Assembly: GCA_029204225.1 (NCBI GenBank)
Contig: CM055100.1
Coordinates: 23,003,810-23,067,809, forward strand
Source of the DNA: Diphasiastrum complanatum
Taxonomy: Eukaryota > Streptophyta > Lycopodiopsida > Lycopodiales > Lycopodiaceae
DNA: 64,000 nucleotides
Direction: 5' to 3'
Made by a program: the position numbers and the translations under genes
Notes under the pieces: model-generated
Databases searched by the model: none
What the model saw: the letters and a program-made list of their open reading frames with translations, nothing else
Told to the model about the DNA's origin: nothing
Part shown: positions 34,079 to 45,336 of the stretch, in pieces
Numbering within the stretch: the first letter of the stretch is position 1
Layout of the letters: each line of letters opens with the position of its first letter

Positions 34079-35119
34079 TGTTCACATATTCCCTCTGAAT
34101 CTGTGAACACGGAATTATCTCTTGGTTTTGTCTTCTTTACCGTTCTTTATGGTTCTTACGGTTCTCCTTGTTAGAACGGTTAACACGTGGATGGATTACT
34201 CAGATTTCAACATGTATTTCCTAGCTTGTCAATGGGAGACATGGTTCTGATACTCAGCTACATGCAAAAAACCAGCCATGTAACCATCTTCAGCTCGAGA
34301 GGATCAGCGTTCTGGTACAAGGAGTAGTCCTACCACTATCTACTAGTTTAGAAAACAATCAAGAAAAGATTAACTACTGGAACAAGAAACAAGATTCCTA
34401 GCAGCATTTTAATAATCTAAGAATCAAGAAACACTCATTACTTGATGTTTAGATTACTCAAGAACAATCAAGAACTGGGTTGCAAGGGAGTATGCAAGAT
34501 CTATACCACAAACCAGCCTATCTAGTTTACTTGAATGCTGATTACTACCTTATTCCACAAACAAGAACTGAATCCTAATCCACAACTAAGCAAGAAACAA
34601 GAACCTAGTTAATCCGCAATGCAAAGGAATCAAACATGCTCATAGAAATCTCACTCAAGAACATTGCCATGAACAAGGAGCTTAGCTATCATCAAGAACT
34701 CGTGGAGGATCCTCTTATTAGCCCAAGAGAACTTGACAAGAGAGGGGGGCCCTTAAATAAGCAAGAAGGCTACCCATGTGGAGCCCATGTGGCAATTCCA
34801 CCAAATTAGAATTTGCCCTTCTACTAAAGGTCACCATCAAAAGGTGGCTCACTCTAACTAATTTAAGGGAGGTCTACCTTTATTTACAATGCCTAGGAAA
34901 TATTACTAGCTCCTACATGGCCATTCCTTCTTTGGGATACACCATGTAGGCTCACATAGATAACTCATTGTCTTCCTAGCTAGTACTTCCTCGGCTCTCA
35001 TGCTCGGCTCTCAGCTTCTTCTACTCTCTTCCTTCTGAGACCTCCTCGGTCATGGGTGAGAGATAACTTGTGTCTTCAGCTTGGCTCGACACTTGGAGAT
35101 TCTCTAGAATCTGCTAACA
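34079..35119 (-). repeat. 5' LTR of gypsy-1
   Basis: On the minus strand it starts TGTTAGCAGATTC at 35119 and ends GTGAACA at 34079, about 1.04 kb with TG...CA ends, followed by the primer-binding site. The outer flank begins ATAAT, which should reappear at the missing 3' LTR if the element is intact elsewhere. Confidence 0.65.
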
Positions 35120-35383
35120 ATAATTTTAGTGGTATTACCTTGCCAATGGTTGCTCAAAGAATCAATCTCTTTTGTAACCTAAAACTTTCAATATTTGTTG
35201 TGTATTAACTTTCAACTTGCATTAACTATAAATTTATAAACAATCAATGTAAATAATATGAATTATTATGGTACAATGATCTAGTAACAAATTTTTACAA
35301 CAACACACGATATAGAATATAACTTATCCTTTCTATTCTTCATTACACTTTTTTGCCTTCAAATTTGTAAGGGCATCGTCACA
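35120..35383. other. AT-rich stretch
   Basis: No recognised gene. It may contain degraded protease-region sequence of copia B, since B's pre-integrase domain follows. Confidence 0.35.
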
Positions 35384-36389
35384 TCCATTTAGAATGTGGC
35401 ATTATAGACTTGGTCACCTTAATCATGTATCGATAGGTAACATGTCTAGACGTTCTTCAGTTCATAATTTAGACTTTCCAATTGCCGACCCTCCTATCTA
35501 CCGAAGTTGTATCAGAGAAAAGTAGGCAAGAAGGCCATTTAAGTCAAATCAAGAACATATATCTAAAGATTTGCTAGACATTGTACATACCGATATATGT
35601 GGCCCAATGCAAACACCATCACTGCTTGGTGCTAAATTATTTCTTACTTTTATAGATGACTATTCCAAAAGAACTGTTGTACATTTTCTGAAGCACAAAC
35701 CTGAAGCCTTTCAGTTTTTCAAGAAATACAAAGAAAATGCTGAGTTACAGACATGCAAAAAAATCAAAGCTCTCAGGAGTGACAACGACGGTGAATACAT
35801 CTCAAAGAAATTCAAGGATTACTGCTTAGCAAATGACATTGAGCAACAGTTTGCTGCTTCCTATTCTCCACAATCAAATGGACTGGCCGAAAGGAAGAAC
35901 AAGACCTTAGTCGAGTCTACCAAATGCAGAATAACTCATGCTTCGTTGCCCAAATTGTTCTGAAAACATGCTGTATCAACAACATCTTACGTGCAGAACC
36001 GATGTATAACTAAAGGCCTCCCTGACAGCAAAACCTCTCATGAAGTTTGGACAGGATCCGAACCTTCATTGAAATATTTGAGAGTATTCGGATCCACCAC
36101 CTATGCTCATGTCCCAAAGGACAACATAAAGAAATTAGATGAGCATTTATTCAAAACTATTTTTGTTGGCTACTGTTCTTTTGATGGAATGTATAAACTG
36201 TACAATATAGAAACTTGTAAAGTTTTCACTAACAGGGATGTGACTTTCATTGAAGATCAGTTTATTGATTTGAAGGGCAAGGACCAAATGCAGTCTAAAA
36301 TTTCTGCCCCGACAACTGATACATATCGAAAGACGAATTCGATTTCTTTCAGCAGTCACACTGTAGAGTCAGACCCAGAAGAAGAATAA
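35384..36389 (+). pseudogene. Copia B pre-integrase and integrase
   Basis: Pre-integrase WHYRLGHLNHVSIGNMS is followed, after a stop, by the frame 35571-35962: DIVHTDICGPMQTPS, LFLTFIDDYSK (first Asp), LRSDNDGEYISKKF (second Asp; the usual NGGE is NDGE) and SPQSNGLAERKNKTL (catalytic Glu). A TGA at 35960 replaces a Trp. The C-terminal part 35991-36389 has YLRVFGSTTYAHVPKDN and FVGYCSFDGMYKLYN. One point mutation separates two well-kept halves. Confidence 0.9.
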
Positions 36390-37153
36390 AAAGCTGCAAC
36401 TCAGGAGCAGCCGACACAGCCGACACAAAGTTGATTTTCATAGCCAGAGACTTCAACCAGAAAATCAACAAGAATTTGAACCCAACCTGTCCGATATATT
36501 GATGAGTTCGCTCACTATACTATTCAGGAGCCAACCACAGTTGAGGAAGCTATGTCACAGGCCGATTCAGATCTCTGGAAAGAAGCAATGGACAAGGAGT
36601 ACAACTCATTGCTGAGGTACAACACATGGACTGTCATCAAGCTACTAACAGACAGAAAGGTAATCGACTACAAATGAATCTTTAAGATCAAATAGAATGT
36701 AGACGACAGTATCGATAGAAGGAAAGCTCGACTCATAATAAGGGGATTTTCATAAATTTCCAACATCGACTACTTCAAAACCTTTAGTGCGGTTGTCAAG
36801 CATACTATTTAACTGCTATTATCATATGCTGCTGCAGCCGATCTTGAGGTACACTAGCTCAATGGGGTTATTGAGGAGGACATCTACATGATCCAACTAG
36901 CAGGCTATATCCTCAATTGTCGAGAAGCTCATGTATGCAAATTCCATAAAGCTTTGTATGGTCTGAAACAATCATCCAGAGCATAGTTCCATCGAATCAA
37001 CACATTCTTGATCGATCATGGATTTGAACCTAGCTCTGCAAATTGTAATGTATATTTCAAAGTTATCAATCAATTCTTTGTCATCACCACACTCAACGTG
37101 GATGATACGTTGCTGTTTAGCAACAATATCGGACTGACAAAGGACACCAAGAG
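36390..37153 (+). pseudogene. Copia B reverse transcriptase, truncated
   Basis: It contains AMSQADSDLWKEAMDKEY, WTVIK, then VEHLNGVIEEDIYM-like and YGLKQSSRA sequence, with several stops. The catalytic YVDD region reads NVDDTLLFSNN. It ends at 37153, where copia C2 begins, and the missing section up to RNase H is not found on the far side. Confidence 0.85.
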
Positions 37154-37574
37154 TGTCAGAAATGGCGAATTCCTGCAACTTTGTCGCAGCATGAACAAGA
37201 TACAAAAGTCGAACAAGAACAATTCGCGATAGTCAACGTCCCTTGACTCGAAGCACGAACGATTTGCGAACTATTCGTGGATCATAAACACACCTCCAAG
37301 ACTGCAAACCTCAAAGGGACGCAAAACAAAAAACTACGAAACAAACGAAGAAGAATCTTTTGCGTTTCCAGCTGGTAGCTCAACGGGCTTCACGCCCAGC
37401 TGAAACAAATAGCAACGACGGAGACTAAATAACTAGTTGATTAGCGTTAACTAGTTTTGTGATTCTACGTCTAGCTATCCTGTAAGACTCCACACAGTGG
37501 AGGTATAAAAAAAATGATCCTCTCTGGATCACAAAAATTATCTGACTGAATGGATTAGAAAGGATGAGCGCTCA

Positions 37575-38810
37575 ATGGCGATCATCGTTTCGTCCATAAA
37601 TGAAGATCTACTCATGCATATTGAAGGCTGCGAAAGCAGCCATGCAGCATGGGAAAGATTAAAGCAGGAGTATGAAATGAGGACTGCAGCTTCAGTCATG
37701 CACCTTCACAATCAGCTGCAATCCATACGGTGGGATGGCAACCAGTTGGATCAGCACGTTGAGGAGATTAGAACGATCTTCGCTCAACTCGCTGCATCAG
37801 GACAGGAGCACCAGGTCCCAACACCACAACAGTTGATGTACTTCATGAAATCTCTACCGACGTCCTATCAGCCGCTGAGAATGCTCATACTGAATCTACC
37901 AGATATGACATTCGACAAAGTAGTCAGTCTTGTTGTTGATGAGAGACTGATGAGAGACGAAGGAGAGAGAAGTAGCGATCAAGAGAAGGCTCTCTTCATG
38001 AAAGGAAATAAGAAGAATAAAAACAAGCCAATATTTGAGAAGACAACCTCGAATCAACAATTTTCTTCCTTCGATCACTGCCACAAACTAGGCCATACGG
38101 CCGACAAATGCTAGTTCAATCTAGTAATACCTTGCATGCACTGCAAGAAGAAAGGGCATTTTGCATACGACTGCAGATTCAACAAAAAAAGGAAAAACAA
38201 ATCTGAAAAGAAAAATGTTGCAGAGTCATCAAAGGATGTTGAAAGAGGTGACGAAGCTTTCATGATACTCAACGAAGCTTCGACAAGCTACTCTGAACAC
38301 GACTACGATGTAGTCATCGATTCAGGAGCAACATCTCACATAACCTGCAACAATAAGATCTTGATCAACTTTTGCGAACTCAAAAATGACAGAGTGATGA
38401 TTCTAGGCAAATCCTCTTGCGAAGTTGAGTATGTCGCAGTCTTGAAAGTGGTGAATGAGGTAGTGTGGCTACAAATGATGTTGGAGGCAATTGGGATACC
38501 ACAAAAAGGGCCAAGCATGATGATGATGGACTCTCAGAGTGCCATCTATCTGTCCCAGGATCCTGTCTTCCATTCCAAGACAAAGCACATACCTCTGAAG
38601 TACCATCACATTCGAGATTTGATCTTGAAAGGAGAGCTCCAGGTCCAGTATATTAAATCAGAAAATATGATTGCAGATCTACTCACGAAATCGCTCAACA
38701 AGCCACTCTTTGCCAAGCAAAGAAGGTCAATTGGATTAACCAAACAAAGCTACAAGGTTCAAGAGGGAGTGTCAGAAATGGTGAACTCCTGCAACTTTGT
38801 CGCAGCATGA
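37575..38810 (+). pseudogene. C2 gag-protease-RNase H fused frame with one TAG
   Basis: Reading starts at MAIIVSSINEDLLMHIEGCE and runs to TAG at 38112-38114, which replaces the Trp seen in C1 gag (NKCWFN). The same register continues in the open part 38136-38810 with the knuckle CMHCKKKGHFAYDC, protease VVIDSGATSHIT and, after a deletion junction near 38390, SSCEVEYVAVLK, MDSQSAIYLSQDPVFH and SKTKHIPLKYHHIRD of RNase H. Thus gag, protease start and RNase H are one frame of 412 codons with a single stop. Confidence 0.88.
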
Positions 38811-39046
38811 ACAAGATACGAAAGTCGAACGAGAACAATTCGTGACAGTCAACGTCACTTGACTCAAAGCACGAACGATTCGCGAATTATTTGTGGATCG
38901 TAAACACCCCTCCAGGATGGCAAACCGCAAAGGGATGCAAAACGAAAAACTACGAAGAAGAATCTTTCGCACTGCCAATTGGCAGCTCAACGGGCTTCAC
39001 GCCCAGCTGAAACGAATAGCAATGACGGAGACTAACTAACTAGTTG
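38770..39046 (+). repeat. Truncated 3' LTR of C2
   Basis: It starts TGTCAGAAATGGTG after the purine tract AAGAGGGAG and stops after 277 bases inside the palindrome region, joining B RNase H sequence at CGCTCCAACAATT. Confidence 0.88.
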
Positions 39047-39305
39047 CGCTCCAACAATTATTCAGTGCGACAATCAGAGTGCCATTGCATTATCGATCAA
39101 TCCTAGATTTCACTCTAGGAGCAAGCACATCGAGATTAGTACCACTACATCAAGAGCAAAATACTCAACAAGGAGGTAAGTCCGAAGTTTTGCAAAATCC
39201 AGTACATGGCAGGTGATGTATTTACAAAAGGGTTAAATCATGAAGCACACAAGAATTTTTGTGCTATTTTGAATTTGAAAATCAAGGCATTCAAGGATCC
39301 AGATT
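39047..39305 (+). pseudogene. Copia B RNase H tail
   Basis: It encodes IIQCDNQSAIALSINPRFHS and RSKHIEI, then a tail equivalent to MAGDVFTKGL and ending near FKDPD. Frameshifts are present. Together with 35384-37153 it shows that C2 sits inside B. Confidence 0.85.
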
Positions 39306-39315
39306 AAGGGGGGGG
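39306..39315 (+). promoter_or_regulatory. Polypurine tract of copia B
   Basis: AAGGGGGGGG (39306-39315) directly precedes TGTTGGATTTC, the expected primer for plus-strand synthesis. Confidence 0.85.
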
Positions 39316-40090
39316 TGTTGGATTTCTATCATCTCCCTAGCTATTGTAAATACCTGTACAATCAAATACTCTGCACATTTTGCAAAAATACAAAGGAATA
39401 GATGACAGTGTCTCGACATCTCCGTCGACACCGACTATTTGGCCATCCTTCGACTATTCAGCCTACTCTGACTATTCGTCGGTCAGATTGACTCATCCGA
39501 CATCAACTATTCGTCTAGACACCGAACATCGACTATTCGACTTCACCAATTACTCGTATGTCAATATCAACTCCAATAATCGAATCAAACAATTGGCGGC
39601 TCATCAGTACCTTCATCATGACCCGACAGAATCTCTAATAGACTAAGATACCGACCGAAGGCGACTGCCAACAACATAGTGCCTTAATCGTAATTATAAA
39701 GTACAAATTAAATATTCTTTTAATTAGTTAGCCATGTGTATATATCCAGCAACTTATCAATTGCTCGGTTAGCTCAATCATCTATCCAGTTGATCAATCG
39801 AACATCCAGAGCGCGATTGTTTTGTTCTTTCTCTCTGACATCACAGAGTATTGATTCAGAAAGAACACAACTTTGTCTGCATTCAAGCTGTATTTTCTTC
39901 ATGACTGAATAATTATTGTTAATCCAGTAATCTAGGTCGTGTATGCTGTGATTGAATGCTCATTTTATTCATGTTCAGATCGATTCTTGCTTGCAGATAA
40001 ACTTATTTGTAGATTAAATTGTTCATATGATTGATAGCCGATGTCAATTTGTCGTTCTAATTTTTGCACTTAATACGTTTTTGCAAAGCT
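39316..40090 (+). repeat. 3' LTR of copia B (right end approximate)
   Basis: It starts TGTTGGATTTCTATC after the polypurine tract. Its first part holds at least five copies of a CGACTATTCG-like motif (39430-39545). The other LTR is missing, so the end is an estimate. Confidence 0.55.
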
Positions 40091-42162
40091 AAATCTAACT
40101 CAGTTAATTTGTTCATGGCTATGGAATCGATTGTGTCGATCCAATAACATCAAAGTTGTGATCAAGTAGGACAAACTTCGATCTATCAAAATTGGTCTAA
40201 ATCTGATAGCCGTAGTTGCATGCACCAAGGATTCTGCGCACCCGCCTCTGCTGCGCCATGACATATCCAATCCCAACAGGATGTCCATGAATGATGGAGG
40301 AAGGCATCTCTCGAAAGCACAAACGATCTCAATAGCTTTGAGACGCATACGTCCTATATCTATGTCTTTTGAAGATATCCATCTACATATTGGCCACATA
40401 TAGAAATACAAAATGGTCATGAATATACAGAGTGTAAAGCCCACACCGTCTGCCCATGTACTAAATCCACATATAAACATACCATCAGCCCAAGCCAAAC
40501 TCCCATGCATGTCCACTGCATGTGAGTACCCCTAACCCATAGTAGCTAAGACTCATGCAAAAGCACAGTGCATGTACATCCTATCCCATACTAGGATGCA
40601 ACGCACATGCTAATACCACATGCGGGTGTGACCCCATGGTCCTACTCAACTACTATCCAAATTAGGCCCGGTCCCTATGTCCAAGGCACCCCACCCCCTA
40701 GTGGTCCAAACCCCTATTAGGGCCATGAAAAATCCAAGTTATAATTGAGAAGATATGCAACCTTGAAGATTTTGATCCTAAATTGTCAAGAAACTGTCAT
40801 TAAGCCTAAAAAATAGCAATTATGGCCAAACTGCCTTTTTCAAAAAATTCCTTCGTCGTCGTACATAGTTCTCCGATTTGGAAGATTTTTATATCACAAC
40901 GTAGGTAATCACTCCGGGATAGCTTTTGTCTCGTCAAATTTTAAAAAATAGTCATTTTTTCCATGCCCAATTATCCCTATGTTTTTGCTGTTCTACAAAA
41001 AACCACTAGTGGACAGGGTCCTTTTGAGATAGGGACAATCCTCCAAAATAGGGACAAAAAGTTGGGTATTTTCAAAATGAAGATTTTTAATGAAAAATTC
41101 CAATTTTTGTCCCTTCAGTCCTTTGTCAAATACACTTCACAGTCTAAAAATGAAGTTTTGTAACTTTTGATCTATACCACATATTTGGGCCCACGAGACT
41201 CAATCTTTACCGTCAATTTCTTTTTTATTCCAATCCAAAGGTCAAGGCCTTCTTTGTGCTCCAAAATTAGCTAGTGTATGGAGGAGACCACACTTCAATA
41301 CACAAAGTCAAAAACTTGACTCAACTCACGAACTTGGCATAGTGAGAGAGAGAGAAAGAAAGAGAAAGAGAAAGAGAGAAATGGAGATCTCTCTGTTGTT
41401 TTTTCACCAAATCTAGATATGTTTCTTCTTGCCTCCTCTATGGCTAAGGGCACCCACCTACTAGCGTCCGTTGCAAGCTTTTTGTCGCAAGAAATGGTGC
41501 ACCATAGCTTCAGCTAGAAGCTCTTTTCAAAAATTTCAAAAAACCTAATTTTTTTCACATAAATGTTCATTCTCCATGCCTGCTTCACCAAATCTTGTTC
41601 TGTAACTTTCACTGAGGGCGCCCCACTACCCACAACCTACATGTGAAGCCGTTCAGGCTGATTCACAGTGGTTTGTGAATACTTCTCAGTTTTATGACAC
41701 TTTTTCTCATTTTTCTTCACAGAAGATCACCAACTTTGTGCGCTTGGTGCACTCAGCACTCCTCTGTCTTTCCACAAACCGCTTCACAACTGCTTTTTTG
41801 ATGTTATGCAGATACTGTTGAAATCTTACAACGCTTTATTTGGTTGAGAAATGAGTGAAAACAGTTCACTCAAAGTATGATAGCTGAAAAAGCTCAAAAT
41901 CTATCAAAGCAAGTAATTTTGACAATTTTGCATCATTTTTCTTCCTGCTTGAGCCAGACAAACACTTTCGCCTTCCTTGAAAATCACAATAATGTTTCCC
42001 ACAACATTAACGAATGCTTTACAGGTTGCAAAATGCTCAAAAGACAGTTTTCCTCCAGACTTCAAGTTCTTCCTGCTTTCACCTCATGTGAGGGACTATC
42101 TCACCTCAATACAGAACCAGTGACAAGCCGAACCCAATAGTTAGGCACTTAGGATCAGAAGA
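40091..42162. other. Long stretch without recognised genes
   Basis: Open frames occur on both strands but lack family motifs or biased composition. A purine run (GAGAGAGAGAAAGAAAG) lies at 41344-41385. The last part, before the primer-binding site at 42163, is probably the untranslated leader of a minus-strand LTR element. Confidence 0.45.
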
Positions 42163-42174
42163 GCTTTGATACCA
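42163..42174 (-). promoter_or_regulatory. Primer-binding site, minus-strand copia-type element
   Basis: GCTTTGATACCA reads TGGTATCAAAGC on the minus strand, one base different from the standard site, directly after the LTR end CTTAACA. Confidence 0.8.
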
Positions 42175-42510
42175 TGTTAAGATTCATAGAAGCAATAGTA
42201 CTATCTAGAAATCACTGTAACACGCACAAGAGAAAGAGGCAACACACAATTGATCATCATAACTGAATGAAAAATAGAAGTACATATGAGACGAAATGTA
42301 GAACTTTCGTAGGCGTTGAACTACCATCTATGTTATTGAACTTGGTAATAGCTAATGCTTACAGACTGTCTTACGGCTAGTTAATGAAGAGCGAAATGAA
42401 GAGTGAAGTTGAGTATTGAACAACTAGAGACCTATTAGGTGGTCTGGATCGACCACTACCTGAAGTGCTAGATGAAACTCAACCTGCATGTATTCTTTTC
42501 AATACTAACA
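42175..42510 (-). repeat. LTR of a minus-strand copia-type element
   Basis: Plus-strand limits are TGTTAAGATTC and AATACTAACA, giving inverted TGTTA/TAACA termini and a length of 336 bases. The primer-binding site follows on the minus-strand 3' side. No coding part survives recognisably to the left. Confidence 0.75.
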
Positions 42511-43589
42511 TTATTATTCTATATCTATTTTGACTAGTGACATAAATTTATATTATAAGAGAATTACAAAAGAGCCACAAGTACATTATATAGAAATAGT
42601 CGATGTAATAACTAAGCTTGGATCATGTGAAGGTGTGGGTGCCAAATGATCATGAGTACTAGGCCATGACATTGCTAATGAGGTAGTGGCTGGCTCACAA
42701 GAAGCAGCCACCGTTTGACATCCTCCCAATGCCTTTGCAATCCACGTCCATGTCCATGGATCGGGGCATTTCTAAAATCTCTCTAATTAAGAAGATACTG
42801 CATAAAAACCATTCATAAAAATTAGGATATTTAGTCATCAATTTTTTTTTAAAATATTACAAATAAAAAGTCATAGAAATGAAGTGAAAAAATGCCCTAA
42901 AATGAACTTATTTACCTACAAAGCTTTGCGAGCACATGCTAAATATCTCTCGTGATTTATGTGAGATGCCTCTCGTGGCCGACTTGGTCGATCCTCTGAC
43001 GAAACCATTTTTACATCCAAAGTAGAAATACATTACTAACCATAAAAACTGTGATCACTAACAAATGACGTCAAGCAACAACCACAATAACATAAGCTGC
43101 AAGAAGAAAAGTTAACTAAGACATGTTTGTATAAGTAAAAAATTAATAACATAGTTAATTTTGGTAGTGGAAGACAAAGTACTTCAACGAAAATTAGGCA
43201 CTTCCAAAATTTGGACCTAAATTCTCAAGCAATAGTGTTAAGGAATTATATTTTTTTCAACATCAAGGACCTTAAGCTTCCAGAACAATTAACTTTAAGA
43301 GGCTTCTATGTGTTTGATTTTCACTAATTTTTGAGACGTATAAGAATATCAGAGGCGCATAGATCCATGAGGTGGCTTAGAGCTCCAAATTTTTTTAATA
43401 TAGTAGTTTAAAGCAAAGCAAAATGCTAGAGATAAAACAAAGTTGAAACATGGATTACTAGAAGCACATGCTCCACATTTTTTGAGGATTCGCTACATAC
43501 TGTACATAAAGCATCATATGCCCTATAATTTTAGAAGCAAGCTAACATAAGGTTGAGCAAATAATTGTGGACCTCATGAGTACGATCTT
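42511..43589. other. Stretch without firm genes
   Basis: Around 42971-43014 a plus-strand frame reads LVADLVDPLTKPF, which resembles the tail of copia RNase H (ADxLTKP), so some old copia sequence may lie here. Otherwise nothing is supported. Confidence 0.4.
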
Positions 43590-43863
43590 TTATACGGTTA
43601 ATGGGCTCAAGCATATATAGTTATTAGGTTTTTCTCTGATAACAATCAGTTGGGCTGAGCCAACTGTCAGATTTAATAAACTGTCCTCCTCATCAAAGAC
43701 CCTTAGACAATACATGCCCTCCATTCCCTCTCCAAGGTGAACGTCCCCGAAGCATGCTTCACCAGTTTCAACCGTCGCTGTAGTAGTACTCAATAGCACA
43801 CATGATCCAATGTCTTGCAACTTGATATTTGACCCATTTTCTCTCATTTCGTTTTCATTTCTA
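43590..43863 (-). pseudogene. Possible host-gene exon fragment, unknown family
   Basis: A minus-strand frame follows an acceptor-like GCAATAGCAG at about 43864-43873 and reads RNENEMRENG, then LQDIGSCVLLSTTTATVETG, GDVHLGEGMEGMYCLRVFDE and LLNLTVGSAQLIV. The alternating hydrophobic pattern looks like an Ig-type beta-sandwich. There is no good donor before the stop at 43590, so it is probably a detached or captured exon. I do not recognise the family. Confidence 0.35.
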
Positions 43864-44067
43864 CTGCTATTGCTTTTTGGTGATCTTGCATTGCTTTCTA
43901 GTGATCTTGCTTAACGCTTTCTAGTCTTGTAGTTGCTTGATATTTGCAATATAGTTTATTATATACTCTACTTTCTTTTTGCATTGTATTTATATTAGTT
44001 AGTTTGGTTTAGTTTTCTTGAAGTAATTAATTTTTCATAAAGTTTTGTTTGTAGTTTTAGCTTCAAC

Positions 44068-44527
44068 ATGTTTTTTATGTGGCTAGTTATTGTCCCACTG
44101 GTCTTGATGGCCAGTGGAAGTGGTGGACGACACGGTCGGCATGACAGCCAGTCTAACTCTTCTGGGGGGTGGACTTCTAAGGGTGCGCCCACCTCTAGGT
44201 CCAGCGGCGGCCGTAGCGCTGGCGATGGCCGTGGAGGTGTCACCTGTGGAGGAGGCACTTCATCTCATGAGAGGCTTACATCCTTTTGATTGTCAGTACA
44301 TATATGAACAGTTGATGCATGAGGAAGTGGCAACTGGCGAGTCTAGCACACGCCCATATGAGATTCATGATGATGGATCTTTGAATATGGGCGACAATGG
44401 ATATCCGATTATGAAACGAGCTCGTGTATTGACCAAATTATACATTAGCAATCCTTTCCTAGATACAGTAAACCCTAACTTATTCTCTAATAAACAATTT
44501 CTGACATTAGTTGAAACTACTCTTTAG
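44068..44527 (+). pseudogene. Unrecognised Gly/Ser-rich then acidic frame
   Basis: From 44110 one frame reads GSGGRHGRHDSQSNSSGGW and later GRGGVTCGGG; another frame then takes over with HPFDCQYIYEQLMHEEVATG and YEIHDDGSLNMGDNGYPIMK to a stop at 44525. The 44100-44250 part is much more GC-rich than its surroundings. It may be a frameshifted gene fragment, but no family is recognised. Confidence 0.25.
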
Positions 44528-45336
44528 TTAAAATAGGATTGCATTGCATTCAACTTCAACGAAGTACATTAACATATTCCACAAACAATCAAAAGTACAT
44601 GACACAAAACCTAGCAATCAAAACACACCAATCTCGGGCATTTTTTTGCTGCTGCATTCATTTCTAATTGCATATCAAGAAACTGATTTTGCCCCCATCA
44701 TGAGGCTTCTCATAAAGAAGACTTGCATGTTTGACATAGAGAGCTAATAGCCACTCCATGTCATATCAACAAGGTGATAAACATATCAAAAGAAGATTTG
44801 CATCATTAAGGGCATTCAAATAGTTGAAAATTAGAAAACCAAGATTGCATTTTTTTATTAATGGCAATAAAAAGAACTCATTTTAATGCTCAAACTCACC
44901 TAAGAGTGACACATTAACTACTAGGAAAGCATCATAGTGCTTACCACAAAGCTAGAACTAACCAACAATACATTCTACTCTAAAGTGGACATGAATCTTA
45001 CTCACAAATCAATGTCAGATGTTAACTCGTGCAATGAATGTATATGTTCTTTTTTGTGGTGCCATTAGTATTAGTGCATGTTGCATCCATGAAGTGGGAC
45101 ATGTACATTTACTTCGATAGATATTTATCTTTCCTTCTAAGTTCTTTTTCTTCCTTGTCTTTGTTGTTCTTCCATGGCATATCTTCAGTGTGCTTTTGTA
45201 GGATTTCCATGAGAGGAGAAAAATCGAAAGCCAAAGAGATGAAACTGTTATCCTCTGTGGATGAACAATCACATGGGTTTTAGAGCTTCATTTGCTGTTT
45301 TGTCCATTGCATTCTGGTGAAGAATATTTGAGTGAG
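44528..45336. other. Downstream region of the ceramidase gene
   Basis: No other gene recognised. The ceramidase 3' UTR and poly(A) site must lie here on the minus strand, but I could not single out a signal. Confidence 0.4.

Larger units (their letters stand above)
28986..35119 (-). mobile_element. Minus-strand Ty3/gypsy element, gypsy-1 (5' part)
   Basis: From right to left: LTR (34079-35119), primer-binding site (34063-34076), long leader with tandem repeats (32430-34062), gag (32416-30681), protease (about 30230-29960) and a linker frame (29830-29192) extending to about 28986. RT, RNase H, integrase and the 3' LTR are absent from the window. The copia integrase fragment marks the truncation point. 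Confidence 0.8.
37154..39046 (+). mobile_element. Copia element C2, internally deleted relative of C1, inside B
   Basis: It opens with TGTCAGAAATGG, the LTR start of the C family. The 5' LTR is cut after about 390 bases (CTCTGGATCACA) and joined straight to gag at about 37540, with no U5 and no primer-binding site. Gag and protease start are followed directly by RNase H, so integrase and RT are missing. The 3' LTR (38770-39046) is cut at CTAACTAACTAGTTG. Both LTR copies are truncated, so insertion and later deletions removed flanking B sequence as well. Confidence 0.85.

Noticed and set aside
40100-40516. Minus-strand frame of 138 codons
   Set aside because: It is long for chance but has an irregular Trp/Cys/Met-rich composition, no motif and no plausible splice context; left as unassigned sequence.
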